From NCBI GenBank assembly GCA_947460525.1, contig CANHIV010000049.1, forward strand, positions 1-7,014: a DNA stretch of 7,014 nt, given 5' to 3'. Positions within the stretch are counted from its first letter, which is position 1. Each line of letters opens with the position of its first letter. The stretch is from Flavobacteriales bacterium (GTDB lineage Bacteria; Bacteroidota; Bacteroidia; Flavobacteriales_D; Sanyastnellaceae). The notes below the pieces were generated by a model. That model worked only from the letters and a program-made list of their open reading frames with translations, was not told the origin of the DNA and searched no databases. The translations under genes and the position numbers were made by a program. This document shows, in pieces, positions 1 through 6,682 of this stretch.

Positions 1-825
1 AATGGTCAAATGAAACAGACTTTCCGTCGGGAAAAAACATTGCTTCAAGGCAATTATTTGGAGTGGGATAGTTTAGGAAAGCCATTGACGCAATTGGTAT
101 ATCACAATGGTATACGAAGTGGGGTTGGGCTGGTGAAAAAAAGAACGCCAAGGACACTCAGTAGACATGAAGAGATCAACTTGGAAAATTGGTGGCTGGC
201 CTGCTTGGAGAATGCACATCGGGCAGATTCACCCAATGCCGAACCTTATTTTTTGTCCAAGGATTCCATTCAAGTGTACCTTGAGGTTTTGCAGGCGGCC
301 ATGGAATATATGCCTGAAGAATGGAAAGCAGAGATCCCCTTGGTGTCCAATGAGCAAGGCCGGAAGTTTATTTATCGCTTTGTTTTGAAAGACAACCCAG
401 AGGATAGTTTGTCCATGCATTGGATGGCTTTTTGTAAAAGTCAAGGTTGGAAAATGGTAAAAGAAGATCCCATGAACGGCGCATGGAAATCAGGAGATTT
501 TGAAACGAGTGATTTTTTTGGTCCTGAATGGATCAAGCAGAATTTTAATAAGAACTTTCCCAATGCCGTGTTGGATGTCCAGATAATGCCCCGTTGGGTA
601 CCCAATGGTGAAGCGCGTGTCCTTGAGTCTGACAAAAGGCGTTACGATGGCGCCTCAACCGTTGATCTGGTCATTACCCGCTTGTCCAATGTCGCATTGA
701 TGAATTGGAATACCCCATGGGGCGCAAGAAATTTTACTTTCTATGGCGATGACATAGAACCCTTCAACCGTTTTTTTGATTGGGACATTCCACAAAGTTC
801 GGGTTTCGAACTTCCTTGGGATTAA
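1..825 (+). CDS. Partial gene: MORN/YwqK-like repeats plus an unrecognised C-terminal domain
   Basis: Function unknown. The frame is open to the window edge: the three codons before the first ATG (position 10) read N-G-Q, and NGQMKQTF followed by LLQGNYLEWDSLGKPL and LVYHNGIRSG has the periodic look of MORN_2/YwqK repeats (xNGxxKxxxxxxxxxxGxxxxxxxxGxxxxxxxYxNGxxxG). The real start is therefore probably upstream and ATG 10 an internal methionine. After about residue 45 (counting from ATG 10) the repeats stop and a roughly 220-residue region begins that I do not recognise. It is rich in Trp and other aromatics (WW at 61-62; W at 106, 138, 147, 159, 174, 196, 233, 237, 258, 270), has no membrane segment and ends in PWD. 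YwqK-type proteins are often labelled antitoxins, but that label says little about function. It lies 50 bp upstream of oxyR on the same strand; nothing links the two functionally. The reading frame is secure; the repeat assignment is moderately sure. Confidence 0.75.
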   Translation, partial: NGQMKQTFRREKTLLQGNYLEWDSLGKPLTQLVYHNGIRSGVGLVKKRTPRTLSRHEEINLENWWLACLENAHRADSPNAEPYFLSKDSIQVYLEVLQAAMEYMPEEWKAEIPLVSNEQGRKFIYRFVLKDNPEDSLSMHWMAFCKSQGWKMVKEDPMNGAWKSGDFETSDFFGPEWIKQNFNKNFPNAVLDVQIMPRWVPNGEARVLESDKRRYDGASTVDLVITRLSNVALMNWNTPWGARNFTFYGDDIEPFNRFFDWDIPQSSGFELPWD

Positions 826-837
826 TGAATCAATAGA

Positions 838-871
838 TTTTTGCTATACTTTTATATTAATATAGATATTG
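838..871 (+). promoter_or_regulatory. Candidate oxyR promoter (Bacteroidota type)
   Basis: TTTTTG at 838-843 and TATAGATATTG at 861-871 are 17 nt apart and resemble the Bacteroidota -33 (TTTG) and -7 (TAnnTTTG) elements, though the -7 match is imperfect. Transcription would then start almost at the oxyR ATG (876), giving a very short leader. This is a guess from a short AT-rich gap; oxyR could also be read through from the gene upstream. Confidence 0.3.
853..864. promoter_or_regulatory. Perfect 12-bp palindrome upstream of oxyR, possible operator
   Basis: TATATTAATATA is its own reverse complement and sits 11 bp before the oxyR ATG, between the two proposed promoter elements. A looser symmetry extends outwards, with CTAT at 844-847 matching ATAG at 862-865. 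LysR-type regulators commonly bind AT-rich dyads and repress their own gene from such a place. The sequence is AT-only, so chance is a real alternative. Confidence 0.3.
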
Positions 872-875
872 CAAA

Positions 876-1805
876 ATGACACTTCAGCAATTGACCTACT
901 TGGTCGCATTGGATACCCACAGACAATTTGTGAAAGCAGCGGAGAGCTGCTTTGTTACGCAGCCCACGCTAACCATGCAAATTCAAAAACTCGAAGAAGA
1001 GGTTGGAGGCAAATTATTTGATCGTGACGCCTCTCCCATATCACCAACGGTATTGGGCAGCATCATGATCGAGAAGGCGCGATTGATATTGAGTGAGGTA
1101 GATGGTCTCAAGTCCATTGTTAATGGGGAAGTGGACAAAGTTGAAGGTTCGTACACGCTGGGCATTATTCCAACAATTGCCCCATATCTCATCCCGCTAT
1201 TTTTACCCATTGTTGCCAAGAAAAACAAGAAGGTTCACCTCACAGTGAAGGAGATGAGAACCGATGAAATCATTCAAGCTTTGAAGAAAGGTGAAATCGA
1301 TATGGGTATTTTGGCAACACCTTTGGAAGAAAAGAATATCAGAGAGTGGCCCATGTATTACGAGCCTTTTCAGGTCTATTTGTCTCCTGAGGATCCTCGA
1401 TACAATCGACAGGATTGGCGATCAAGTGATTTAGAAGCCAATGAAATGCTGATATTGGATGAAGGCCATTGTTTCAGAGAACAATCATTGGTGATTTGCG
1501 GCAGCAAAGGCAAACGAAAAGATTTGAATTTTGTATACCAAAGTGGATCTTTGGAAGCATTGATGCGCTTGGTAGAGAAGGGCCTTGGCTACACCATGGT
1601 CCCTGCATTATCCGTCAAAGGAAGGAAAGAAGAAAAGAATGCGCGCTCATTTGTTAGTCCGGTTCCGGTGCGTGAGGTGTCCATTGTAACCCATCAAAGT
1701 TTCCACCGATTGGCCTTGGTGGAATGGCTACAGACAGAAATTCAGAGAGTCGTCCCTAAGGAATATCTTCAAGCCAAAAAATACCGCCGAATAGGATGGA
1801 AGTAA
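876..1805 (+). CDS. oxyR: OxyR, hydrogen-peroxide-sensing LysR-type regulator
   Basis: Cytoplasmic transcription factor that senses peroxide by forming a disulfide and then activates antioxidant genes such as catalase and peroxiredoxin. It has 309 residues, against 305 for the E. coli protein. The N-terminal winged helix-turn-helix (about 1-60) has the LysR pattern FVKAAESCFVTQPTLTMQIQKLE, here residues 18-40, and a linker helix to about 88 leads to the two-lobed sensing domain (about 90-300). The diagnostic segment GHCFREQSLVIC places Cys199 and Cys208 at the same numbers and spacing as the redox pair of E. coli OxyR; His198, Arg201 and the Thr100 segment (IPTIAPYL) are also kept, as is Cys25. 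The ATG at 876 gives the standard LysR start; no Shine-Dalgarno is visible. It converges on the ccm operon, the two stop codons being 7 bp apart. Its targets cannot be read from this window. Confidence 0.93.
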   Translation: MTLQQLTYLVALDTHRQFVKAAESCFVTQPTLTMQIQKLEEEVGGKLFDRDASPISPTVLGSIMIEKARLILSEVDGLKSIVNGEVDKVEGSYTLGIIPTIAPYLIPLFLPIVAKKNKKVHLTVKEMRTDEIIQALKKGEIDMGILATPLEEKNIREWPMYYEPFQVYLSPEDPRYNRQDWRSSDLEANEMLILDEGHCFREQSLVICGSKGKRKDLNFVYQSGSLEALMRLVEKGLGYTMVPALSVKGRKEEKNARSFVSPVPVREVSIVTHQSFHRLALVEWLQTEIQRVVPKEYLQAKKYRRIGWK

Positions 1806-1812
1806 GTTCTCT

Positions 1813-2226
1813 TTATCTTTTTTCAAATTGTACTTTGGGATAAATTTTCGCACCCAAAAAGATGAATGGGAAATACACCAAAACACTGATCCAAAACCAA
1901 GTGGGTTGCGGCAACGCAAACATATTCATTATTCCCAATGCTGTTAATCCACCAGAAAGCGCAATTCGTGCACTGGATAAATTGTTACTCAATCGAGACA
2001 AAACGAAACCTGCCCCAAAGCTTCCTACAGCATAGCCGAGCATGATCCACAAGTAAGCGTTTACAGGCTGATTGGCCATATAAGCAGCAAATTCTGGAGT
2101 GGATATTTCTAGGTTGACGGGCATGGGAATGGCAAAAGGATTATAATGCTCCATGGTCCCAACAAGTAAACCGAAACAAATCGTTGCCAAAATAATGTGA
2201 CCAATATTGATCAATCTGTCTTTCAT
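1813..2226 (-). CDS. Small four-helix membrane protein, unknown function, coupled to ccmF
   Basis: 137-residue membrane protein that I do not recognise. Four hydrophobic segments are visible at about residues 7-24, 57-78, 85-105 and 109-128. A loop of about 30 residues between the first two contains MEHYNPF and several prolines, and the C-terminus is basic (KVQFEKR). Small-residue runs (GYAVGSFGAGF, SGGLTALG) suggest close helix packing. The start at 2226 is preferred because it follows the ccmF stop by one base (TAA-C-ATG), the usual coupled arrangement; an in-frame ATG at 2271 would add 15 residues lying inside the ccmF coding region, with no hydrophobic or signal character. As the last gene of the ccm operon it may assist heme handling or respiratory-chain assembly, but this rests on position only. 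There are no heme-binding motifs, CXXCH or cysteine pairs. Confidence 0.82.
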   Translation of the reverse strand: MKDRLINIGHIILATICFGLLVGTMEHYNPFAIPMPVNLEISTPEFAAYMANQPVNAYLWIMLGYAVGSFGAGFVLSRLSNNLSSARIALSGGLTALGIMNMFALPQPTWFWISVLVYFPFIFLGAKIYPKVQFEKR

Positions 2227-2227
2227 G

Positions 2228-5059
2228 TTATCTGTTTTTGATTCGATTAAAAATGGCCATGGTGGTTCCAATGATCATGATGATACAGCCCAACCACAAA
2301 AGGTTAATGGCAGGGAAGATTTCGGCACTGATAATAAGCAAATCTTTCTTGCTGCTCTTGTGCTGCTGGATGGTCAATGAAAGAGCGTTGTCTTTTTCAA
2401 TCAATGACATCAACATTTTAAAGGTTTTGGATTCTGCAGGAAACATTTGTCCAACTCCATTTTTGGAGGCCATTACAATGATCAACTTTTCTTCCGTTGT
2501 GTTTTCGCGCAATGTGACAAAAGCTCTTTTTGCAACGACATCTTGTGGAAGTGAAGCGGGCAGTGGGCCTGCACTCACAATACTATCGATGCGCATTTCT
2601 ACGGTCTCAGTCAATGGGATGTTGACGCCAACACTAACATCACCACTCTTGGCTTCTAAATAGCCGTTCGCATCTACTGCGGGCTCCTCAAGAGCAACAT
2701 ACTTGATGTAGGTGTACAGATCTTTTCCCAATTCGTGGCGAATGCTCGGCTCGCGTGAATTGCCCTTGGGTGATTGAAGGACACTGGGGATCAACTCAAA
2801 TTGAGCGGCCCCTGGCTTTCCGGGTTGCCACAATTTTGCTTGGCTCTTGATATCTTGTCTTGGGGCGGGAATCACCGACCAAAGTGAATCTTCTTGCCAA
2901 TCCGTTAAAAAGCTGTCTGTTGCTTGGTGGTCTTTCATACAACGAAATACCATCCCTTGCATGGATCGATAATCCCCAGCCTTGTATTGAATGGGCAACT
3001 TTTCAAGGAAGTTGATTTTCACTTTTAAGTGATCGCCTTCTTTGTATTTGTCTTCGTAAACGATGAAATAATCCCCCATGGCTATGGTGTCGCCTTGAAG
3101 AATCATGAGATCTTCCATGTTGTTGAACTCTTTGTCCAATTGGGCAACATTTCCGATTTTGTTTTCTGAAATAAAGAAATTACGGGCGGTAGAAACGACA
3201 GCCCCAAAGATCAATACCGCAAATCCAATGTGTGCGATACTTGCCCCCAGAGAAGAAAAGCCTGTTTTCCAAATTTTAGATGCAAATTGAAAGTTGGCGA
3301 ACGTGGCAAACAACGTGGCAAATACCAAAATCAAAATCGAGAAATCTTGCTCCTCGCTAAAACTAGTGGTGAAATACAACAAAGCGGTTACAGCAATACT
3401 CAATCCTGCTGACCATGCCAATCTTTTTAATACAAGGGTTATGTCTGAGGATTTGTAAGAGAAATATTGGCCAATGGCAATCAATAAGAAGAGTAAAATG
3501 CTCAATGGGATTTGAACCCTGTGATAAGTGAAGAATCTCTCTGTATCTGAAGGTGCACTGAATTGATGATCGGCCAATCGTTTCGCAAATTCCCATCCGG
3601 TGTTTTCATGCAACCAAACAAAAGCATTCTCAAATGGAACAAGGAAAATATTGCCCACATTTACGGAGGTTACAACAGTTACGTGGATGGACATTAGAAT
3701 CAAAACCACAGAGCCGATGAACATCCAAAACTCTCTACTGGAAATCGCCTCTTCTTCATCTGGAGATCTGAAATTTCTGCGGTAAGCAATCCACAAGTAT
3801 ATGGCGGATACCATCATGAAAATCAAAGTAAGGCTGGGTACCCAAGTGCCTTCGCCGGGAAGCAAATCCTTGGCTGTAGATTCAGGCAGGGTCAATAAAT
3901 TTCCGATACCCGCCAAAAGCAAAATCCCACAGATGCCCAAGTAAGCGATGCGCAATGGATTTTTGGGCATCATCATCCATGTACTCAATGCAACATAGAA
4001 CAACAAATAAACCAGTAATTGTGCTAGGATTCCACTGTCTACAAAACTGTGCACACTGCTATCACCCAAAACACCGCTTCGGGTAAGGAAGGTGGAGTAC
4101 AACACCAAAATGAAACTCGATAAAATCAGTACGAGTGTGGTAAAGGCGGAAGTAGGTTTGCGTCGATTGATGAGCAACAAGTGGGCGCCACCAACCAAGG
4201 TAAGCCAAGGCACCAATGAAGCGTTTTCAACGGGATCCCAAGCCCAAAAGCCACCAAAACCAAGGGCTTCGTATGCCCAAGCACCACCCATCAAAATTCC
4301 AGTGCCCAATATCATAACACCAAAGAAGGCCCACGGAATAGCGGGTTTCATCCATCCTTTGATGTCTCTTTTCCAAAGCCCAGCTATGGCAAAGGCAAAA
4401 GGAATAAGCGTGGAGGCAAATCCCAAAAACAAGGTAGGTGGATGAATGGTCATCCAGTAGTTTTGAAGCAAAGGATTAAGACCTTTCCCGTCTTGGAAAG
4501 TAGGGATACTCAAATAGTCAGGATTTTTTACCCAAGGCAATTCGGCATTGCTGGCCATGTCGCGAAGCAAAATAAAAGGATCAGAACCAAATTGGAAATC
4601 TCCAAAGTAGACACCCAATAACATGGAAGCCAAGAAGACCTGAACGCTAGAAATAACAGTCATCACTCTGGATTCCCATTCTTTGGCTGTTCTAATAACC
4701 AAAATGGAAAGCATCGCGTGCCAGAAAATCCAAAGAATAAAGCTTCCTTCCTGTCCTTCCCACAAACAACTGAAAACATATTTCAGTGGCATGCTGTTGT
4801 TCAAATGGTCAAAGGCATATTTGTATTCATACAGATGATTCAACAGGATCCACAGCATCATAGCGATGATTCCAACAATGGATACGATATGGGTATAATA
4901 AGCACGTCTTGCCCAGAATTTCCAATTCAGCGTGGGTTGATTTTCATCTTGGTAATAGGCGTAGGTAGCGCCAATGGCACTAACAAAGGCCAAAACCACA
5001 AAAAAATGGCCCAAGACTCCGGGCCATAAATGTTCATTCAAATATTGTATCTCGCTCAT
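2228..5059 (-). CDS. ccmF: CcmF, cytochrome c heme lyase subunit (long Bacteroidota form)
   Basis: Integral membrane heme lyase that takes heme from holo-CcmE and attaches it to CXXCH cysteines of apocytochrome c on the outer face of the cytoplasmic membrane. It has 943 residues; E. coli CcmF has about 650. The N-terminal two thirds hold many transmembrane helices. The tryptophan-rich heme-handling motif is GFGGFWAWDPVENASLVPWL (residues 267-286). By alignment of flanking motifs, the candidate heme-ligand histidines are His206 (TIHPPTLFLGF), His293 (GGAHLLLINRR), His337 (SSVHSFVDSG) and His610 (ASIAHIGFAV), matching E. coli His173, His261, His303 and His491. After about residue 621 comes a soluble region of roughly 295 residues, then a final helix (917-936). 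The region includes RHELGKDLYTYIKY (774-787), which I recall as typical of Bacteroidota CcmF. The start overlaps the ccmE stop by one base (TAATG). The gene appears intact. Confidence 0.95.
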   Translation of the reverse strand: MSEIQYLNEHLWPGVLGHFFVVLAFVSAIGATYAYYQDENQPTLNWKFWARRAYYTHIVSIVGIIAMMLWILLNHLYEYKYAFDHLNNSMPLKYVFSCLWEGQEGSFILWIFWHAMLSILVIRTAKEWESRVMTVISSVQVFLASMLLGVYFGDFQFGSDPFILLRDMASNAELPWVKNPDYLSIPTFQDGKGLNPLLQNYWMTIHPPTLFLGFASTLIPFAFAIAGLWKRDIKGWMKPAIPWAFFGVMILGTGILMGGAWAYEALGFGGFWAWDPVENASLVPWLTLVGGAHLLLINRRKPTSAFTTLVLILSSFILVLYSTFLTRSGVLGDSSVHSFVDSGILAQLLVYLLFYVALSTWMMMPKNPLRIAYLGICGILLLAGIGNLLTLPESTAKDLLPGEGTWVPSLTLIFMMVSAIYLWIAYRRNFRSPDEEEAISSREFWMFIGSVVLILMSIHVTVVTSVNVGNIFLVPFENAFVWLHENTGWEFAKRLADHQFSAPSDTERFFTYHRVQIPLSILLFLLIAIGQYFSYKSSDITLVLKRLAWSAGLSIAVTALLYFTTSFSEEQDFSILILVFATLFATFANFQFASKIWKTGFSSLGASIAHIGFAVLIFGAVVSTARNFFISENKIGNVAQLDKEFNNMEDLMILQGDTIAMGDYFIVYEDKYKEGDHLKVKINFLEKLPIQYKAGDYRSMQGMVFRCMKDHQATDSFLTDWQEDSLWSVIPAPRQDIKSQAKLWQPGKPGAAQFELIPSVLQSPKGNSREPSIRHELGKDLYTYIKYVALEEPAVDANGYLEAKSGDVSVGVNIPLTETVEMRIDSIVSAGPLPASLPQDVVAKRAFVTLRENTTEEKLIIVMASKNGVGQMFPAESKTFKMLMSLIEKDNALSLTIQQHKSSKKDLLIISAEIFPAINLLWLGCIIMIIGTTMAIFNRIKNR

Positions 5060-5454
5060 TACTTTAAAGAGTGTTGTTGCTCGTTGTATTTACTGGGGCA
5101 CTTCATCAGGACATAATCGGCATGAAAAGAATTGTCATTGCTCCATTTTCCTTCCAAGGTAACGGATTCACTTTGCTCCAATCCCATTGGCTTTCCATCT
5201 TTGTGTATCAGTTCTATTTTCTGTTTTTCGCCTGCTTTATCGGTGATGTAAAAAACGGTACGATTGGGATTTTCTAGCGGGTTGTATTCAACACCACTTG
5301 TTTTGTCAAACGTGCCAATCACTTTCACCCGCTCATCCACATGCTCTTTGGCTTCGGCAAATGTCACGTTTTCATTGCTTGAGGCAAATGTCATGACGAT
5401 GATGGATGCCACTATTGCCAATACTAGAATGAGAATAATCTCAGTTTTTTTCAT
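5059..5454 (-). CDS. ccmE: CcmE, periplasmic heme chaperone, Cys-type heme motif
   Basis: Membrane-anchored chaperone that binds heme covalently after delivery by CcmC and hands it to CcmF. It has 131 residues: one N-terminal anchor (about 5-23), then an OB-fold domain (about 28-118) with the family pattern (VKVIGTFD, VFYITDKAG, ESVTLEGKWSNDNSFHADYVLMK). At the position of the E. coli heme-binding motif HDENY (His130) this protein reads CPSKY: Cys119 to Tyr123. The Tyr is kept and the His is replaced by Cys. Cys-type CcmE (CxxxY) is known from archaea and Desulfovibrio, where it works in a variant System I. The only other histidines nearby are His111 and His128, outside the motif. The tail after Tyr123 is very short (8 residues). 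The start overlaps the ccmD-like gene by 14 nt. Confidence 0.92.
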   Translation of the reverse strand: MKKTEIILILVLAIVASIIVMTFASSNENVTFAEAKEHVDERVKVIGTFDKTSGVEYNPLENPNRTVFYITDKAGEKQKIELIHKDGKPMGLEQSESVTLEGKWSNDNSFHADYVLMKCPSKYNEQQHSLK

Positions 5455-5671
5455 CGTGTATTTCCTTTTCTAATTTTGAAATCTTCTTGTCCAAACGAAA
5501 CAAATAGATGGCGATTCCGATGAATATGATAACGGCAACACCCATTACCACTTTTATCTTTCCAGATTCAAAAAAAGTATTTTCCAATCCATTTCCTTGC
5601 GCCCAAAGTGGGGTAACAATCATCATGACGAGCATGACTTGAAATGCTTTAACGACGGTTGATTTTATCAT
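5441..5671 (-). CDS. ccmD: CcmD-family small membrane protein
   Basis: 76 residues. Canonical CcmD is a small one-helix protein needed for release of holo-CcmE from CcmABC. This one starts with a likely cleavable signal peptide (residues 1-24, ending LWA before QGNG), then a short outer segment, one transmembrane helix (about 39-58, VVMGVAVIIFIGIAIYLF), and a charged cytoplasmic tail LDKKISKLEKEIHDEKN that could form a short coil. Sequence similarity to proteobacterial CcmD is slight. The call rests on size, topology, the YLFxLDKKISKLEKE pattern I recall from Bacteroidota proteins named CcmD family, and its place between ccmC and ccmE. It overlaps ccmC by 23 nt and ccmE by 14 nt. The first Met is preferred over Met13 because only it gives a complete signal peptide. 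Confidence 0.75.
   Translation of the reverse strand: MIKSTVVKAFQVMLVMMIVTPLWAQGNGLENTFFESGKIKVVMGVAVIIFIGIAIYLFRLDKKISKLEKEIHDEKN
5462..5467 (-). promoter_or_regulatory. Shine-Dalgarno-like site of ccmE
   Basis: On the minus strand AAGGAA lies 7 nt before the ccmE ATG, inside the end of the ccmD-like coding region. It supports the 5454 start and independent re-initiation despite the 14-nt overlap. Shine-Dalgarno sites are often weak or absent in Bacteroidota, so the match may be fortuitous. Confidence 0.4.
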
Positions 5672-6680
5672 TTAATTTCTCGAATTTTAATTGTAAAGTA
5701 TAGATCCAATATCCCAGTAATATCCATCCGATGACGGCAGGATAAAAAACACTTCGCAGGGAACTATCCAAATCATACTTGCTAAATGCAGGATTTCCGC
5801 TTTTTCCGGGATGAAGACTGTTGTCGGCAATGCGCGGCATGACCATCAACAAAACAATCATCAACACAAAAGCAAAAATGTTGAATACCGCAGAGATCCT
5901 TGCACGTTTAATTTCATCATCAATGCTGTTTCTGAGTAGCAAATACGCTGCATAAACGATAAATACAACCAAAGCGCCATTCAATTGCGGGTCTTTGGTC
6001 CACCAGGTGAGCCACGTAAAACGTGCCCAAAGCGAACCCGTTATCAAACCCAAAATGCAAAACAACAAGCCCACTTTGACAGATGCCACGGCTACCAAGT
6101 CACTATTGACGTTACCGCGCATGGCTTTGATGCTAGCGACAAAACCAATACCCATCAGGAAAAACATTGTGAACCACATGGGAACATGTAACATCAAATT
6201 TCGGATGGTTTCAAACAATATGGGTTGAAAAGGAAATCCCCAAACTGTGTGCTCATCATTTAGCACATTGGGTTTTGTTGTATTTTCTAGAGTCGCATTT
6301 GAAATAATGGCGATTTCTTTATTGGACAATGCTGTCGAAACATAAACAGATCCATCAATCGTGTTGTTGACATAAAAAGCAATGGCGGAGGAAGGAAGGG
6401 TGTCAGGCCAGTTGACTTCAAATTGAACGTGTTGATTGTCTTGGATGAGAATGTTCTCTACTGCCATGTACTGGTCACCTACACCTACAAAGCATTGTAA
6501 ATGTTGGGCATCATCTTGAAAATGGGTATTGTAGCCTGTAAAGATTACCGTTTGCTTGCCACGGTGAAGTGCATCAATGTTAATGCTCAATCCACCAGGA
6601 ACGAGCGGCACAGAGAAGGTTGCCACCAATACATAGCCCAACATTAAAACGGACAATACTTTCCACCAATTTCTTTTCAT
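5649..6680 (-). CDS. ccmC: CcmC, heme delivery protein to CcmE, with an extra extracytoplasmic domain
   Basis: Integral membrane protein of the heme-handling family that presents heme to CcmE. It has 343 residues, against about 245 in E. coli. Helix 1 (about 7-24) is followed by about 120 residues outside the membrane (27-150), apparently beta-rich: PLVPGGLSINIDALHRGKQ, TVIFTGYNTHF, then Asn-rich strands. The family core then starts at ETIRNLMLHVPMWF. The heme-ligand histidines are His165 (LHVPMW) and His290 (SLHPG), matching E. coli His60 and His184. The tryptophan-rich motif is WARFTWLTWWTKDPQLNG (218-235), divergent from the E. coli WGTWWVWD form. Five further hydrophobic segments follow the extra domain. 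The start at 6680 is chosen because a Shine-Dalgarno-like GGAGA precedes it and it follows the ccmB stop by 2 nt; the in-frame ATG at 6767 would add 29 residues encoded inside ccmB. Confidence 0.9.
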   Translation of the reverse strand: MKRNWWKVLSVLMLGYVLVATFSVPLVPGGLSINIDALHRGKQTVIFTGYNTHFQDDAQHLQCFVGVGDQYMAVENILIQDNQHVQFEVNWPDTLPSSAIAFYVNNTIDGSVYVSTALSNKEIAIISNATLENTTKPNVLNDEHTVWGFPFQPILFETIRNLMLHVPMWFTMFFLMGIGFVASIKAMRGNVNSDLVAVASVKVGLLFCILGLITGSLWARFTWLTWWTKDPQLNGALVVFIVYAAYLLLRNSIDDEIKRARISAVFNIFAFVLMIVLLMVMPRIADNSLHPGKSGNPAFSKYDLDSSLRSVFYPAVIGWILLGYWIYTLQLKFEKLNDKINRR

Positions 6681-6682
6681 AA

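Noticed and set aside
1806..1812. Bidirectional terminator between oxyR and the ccm operon
   Set aside because: Looked for a stem-loop around the convergent stops; the T-rich stretch after 1810 has no paired stem.
2227..2271. 15-residue N-terminal extension of the small membrane protein
   Set aside because: It overlaps the conserved end of ccmF; the ATG one base after the ccmF stop is the normal coupled start and leads directly into the first helix.
2238..2663. Plus-strand open frame of 141 codons
   Set aside because: Lies wholly antisense to the conserved C-terminal part of ccmF and its translation shows no protein-like pattern or known motif.
4092..4445. Plus-strand open frame of 117 codons
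   Set aside because: Antisense to the most conserved ccmF region (the Trp-rich motif); a shadow caused by codon bias, rich in Pro/Lys without domain character.
4718..5029. Plus-strand open frame of 103 codons
   Set aside because: Antisense to the ccmF N-terminal helices; no promoter, no start signal and no recognisable content.
5985..6228. Two overlapping plus-strand open frames within ccmC
   Set aside because: Both are antisense to the heme-motif region of ccmC, which is clearly coding on the minus strand.
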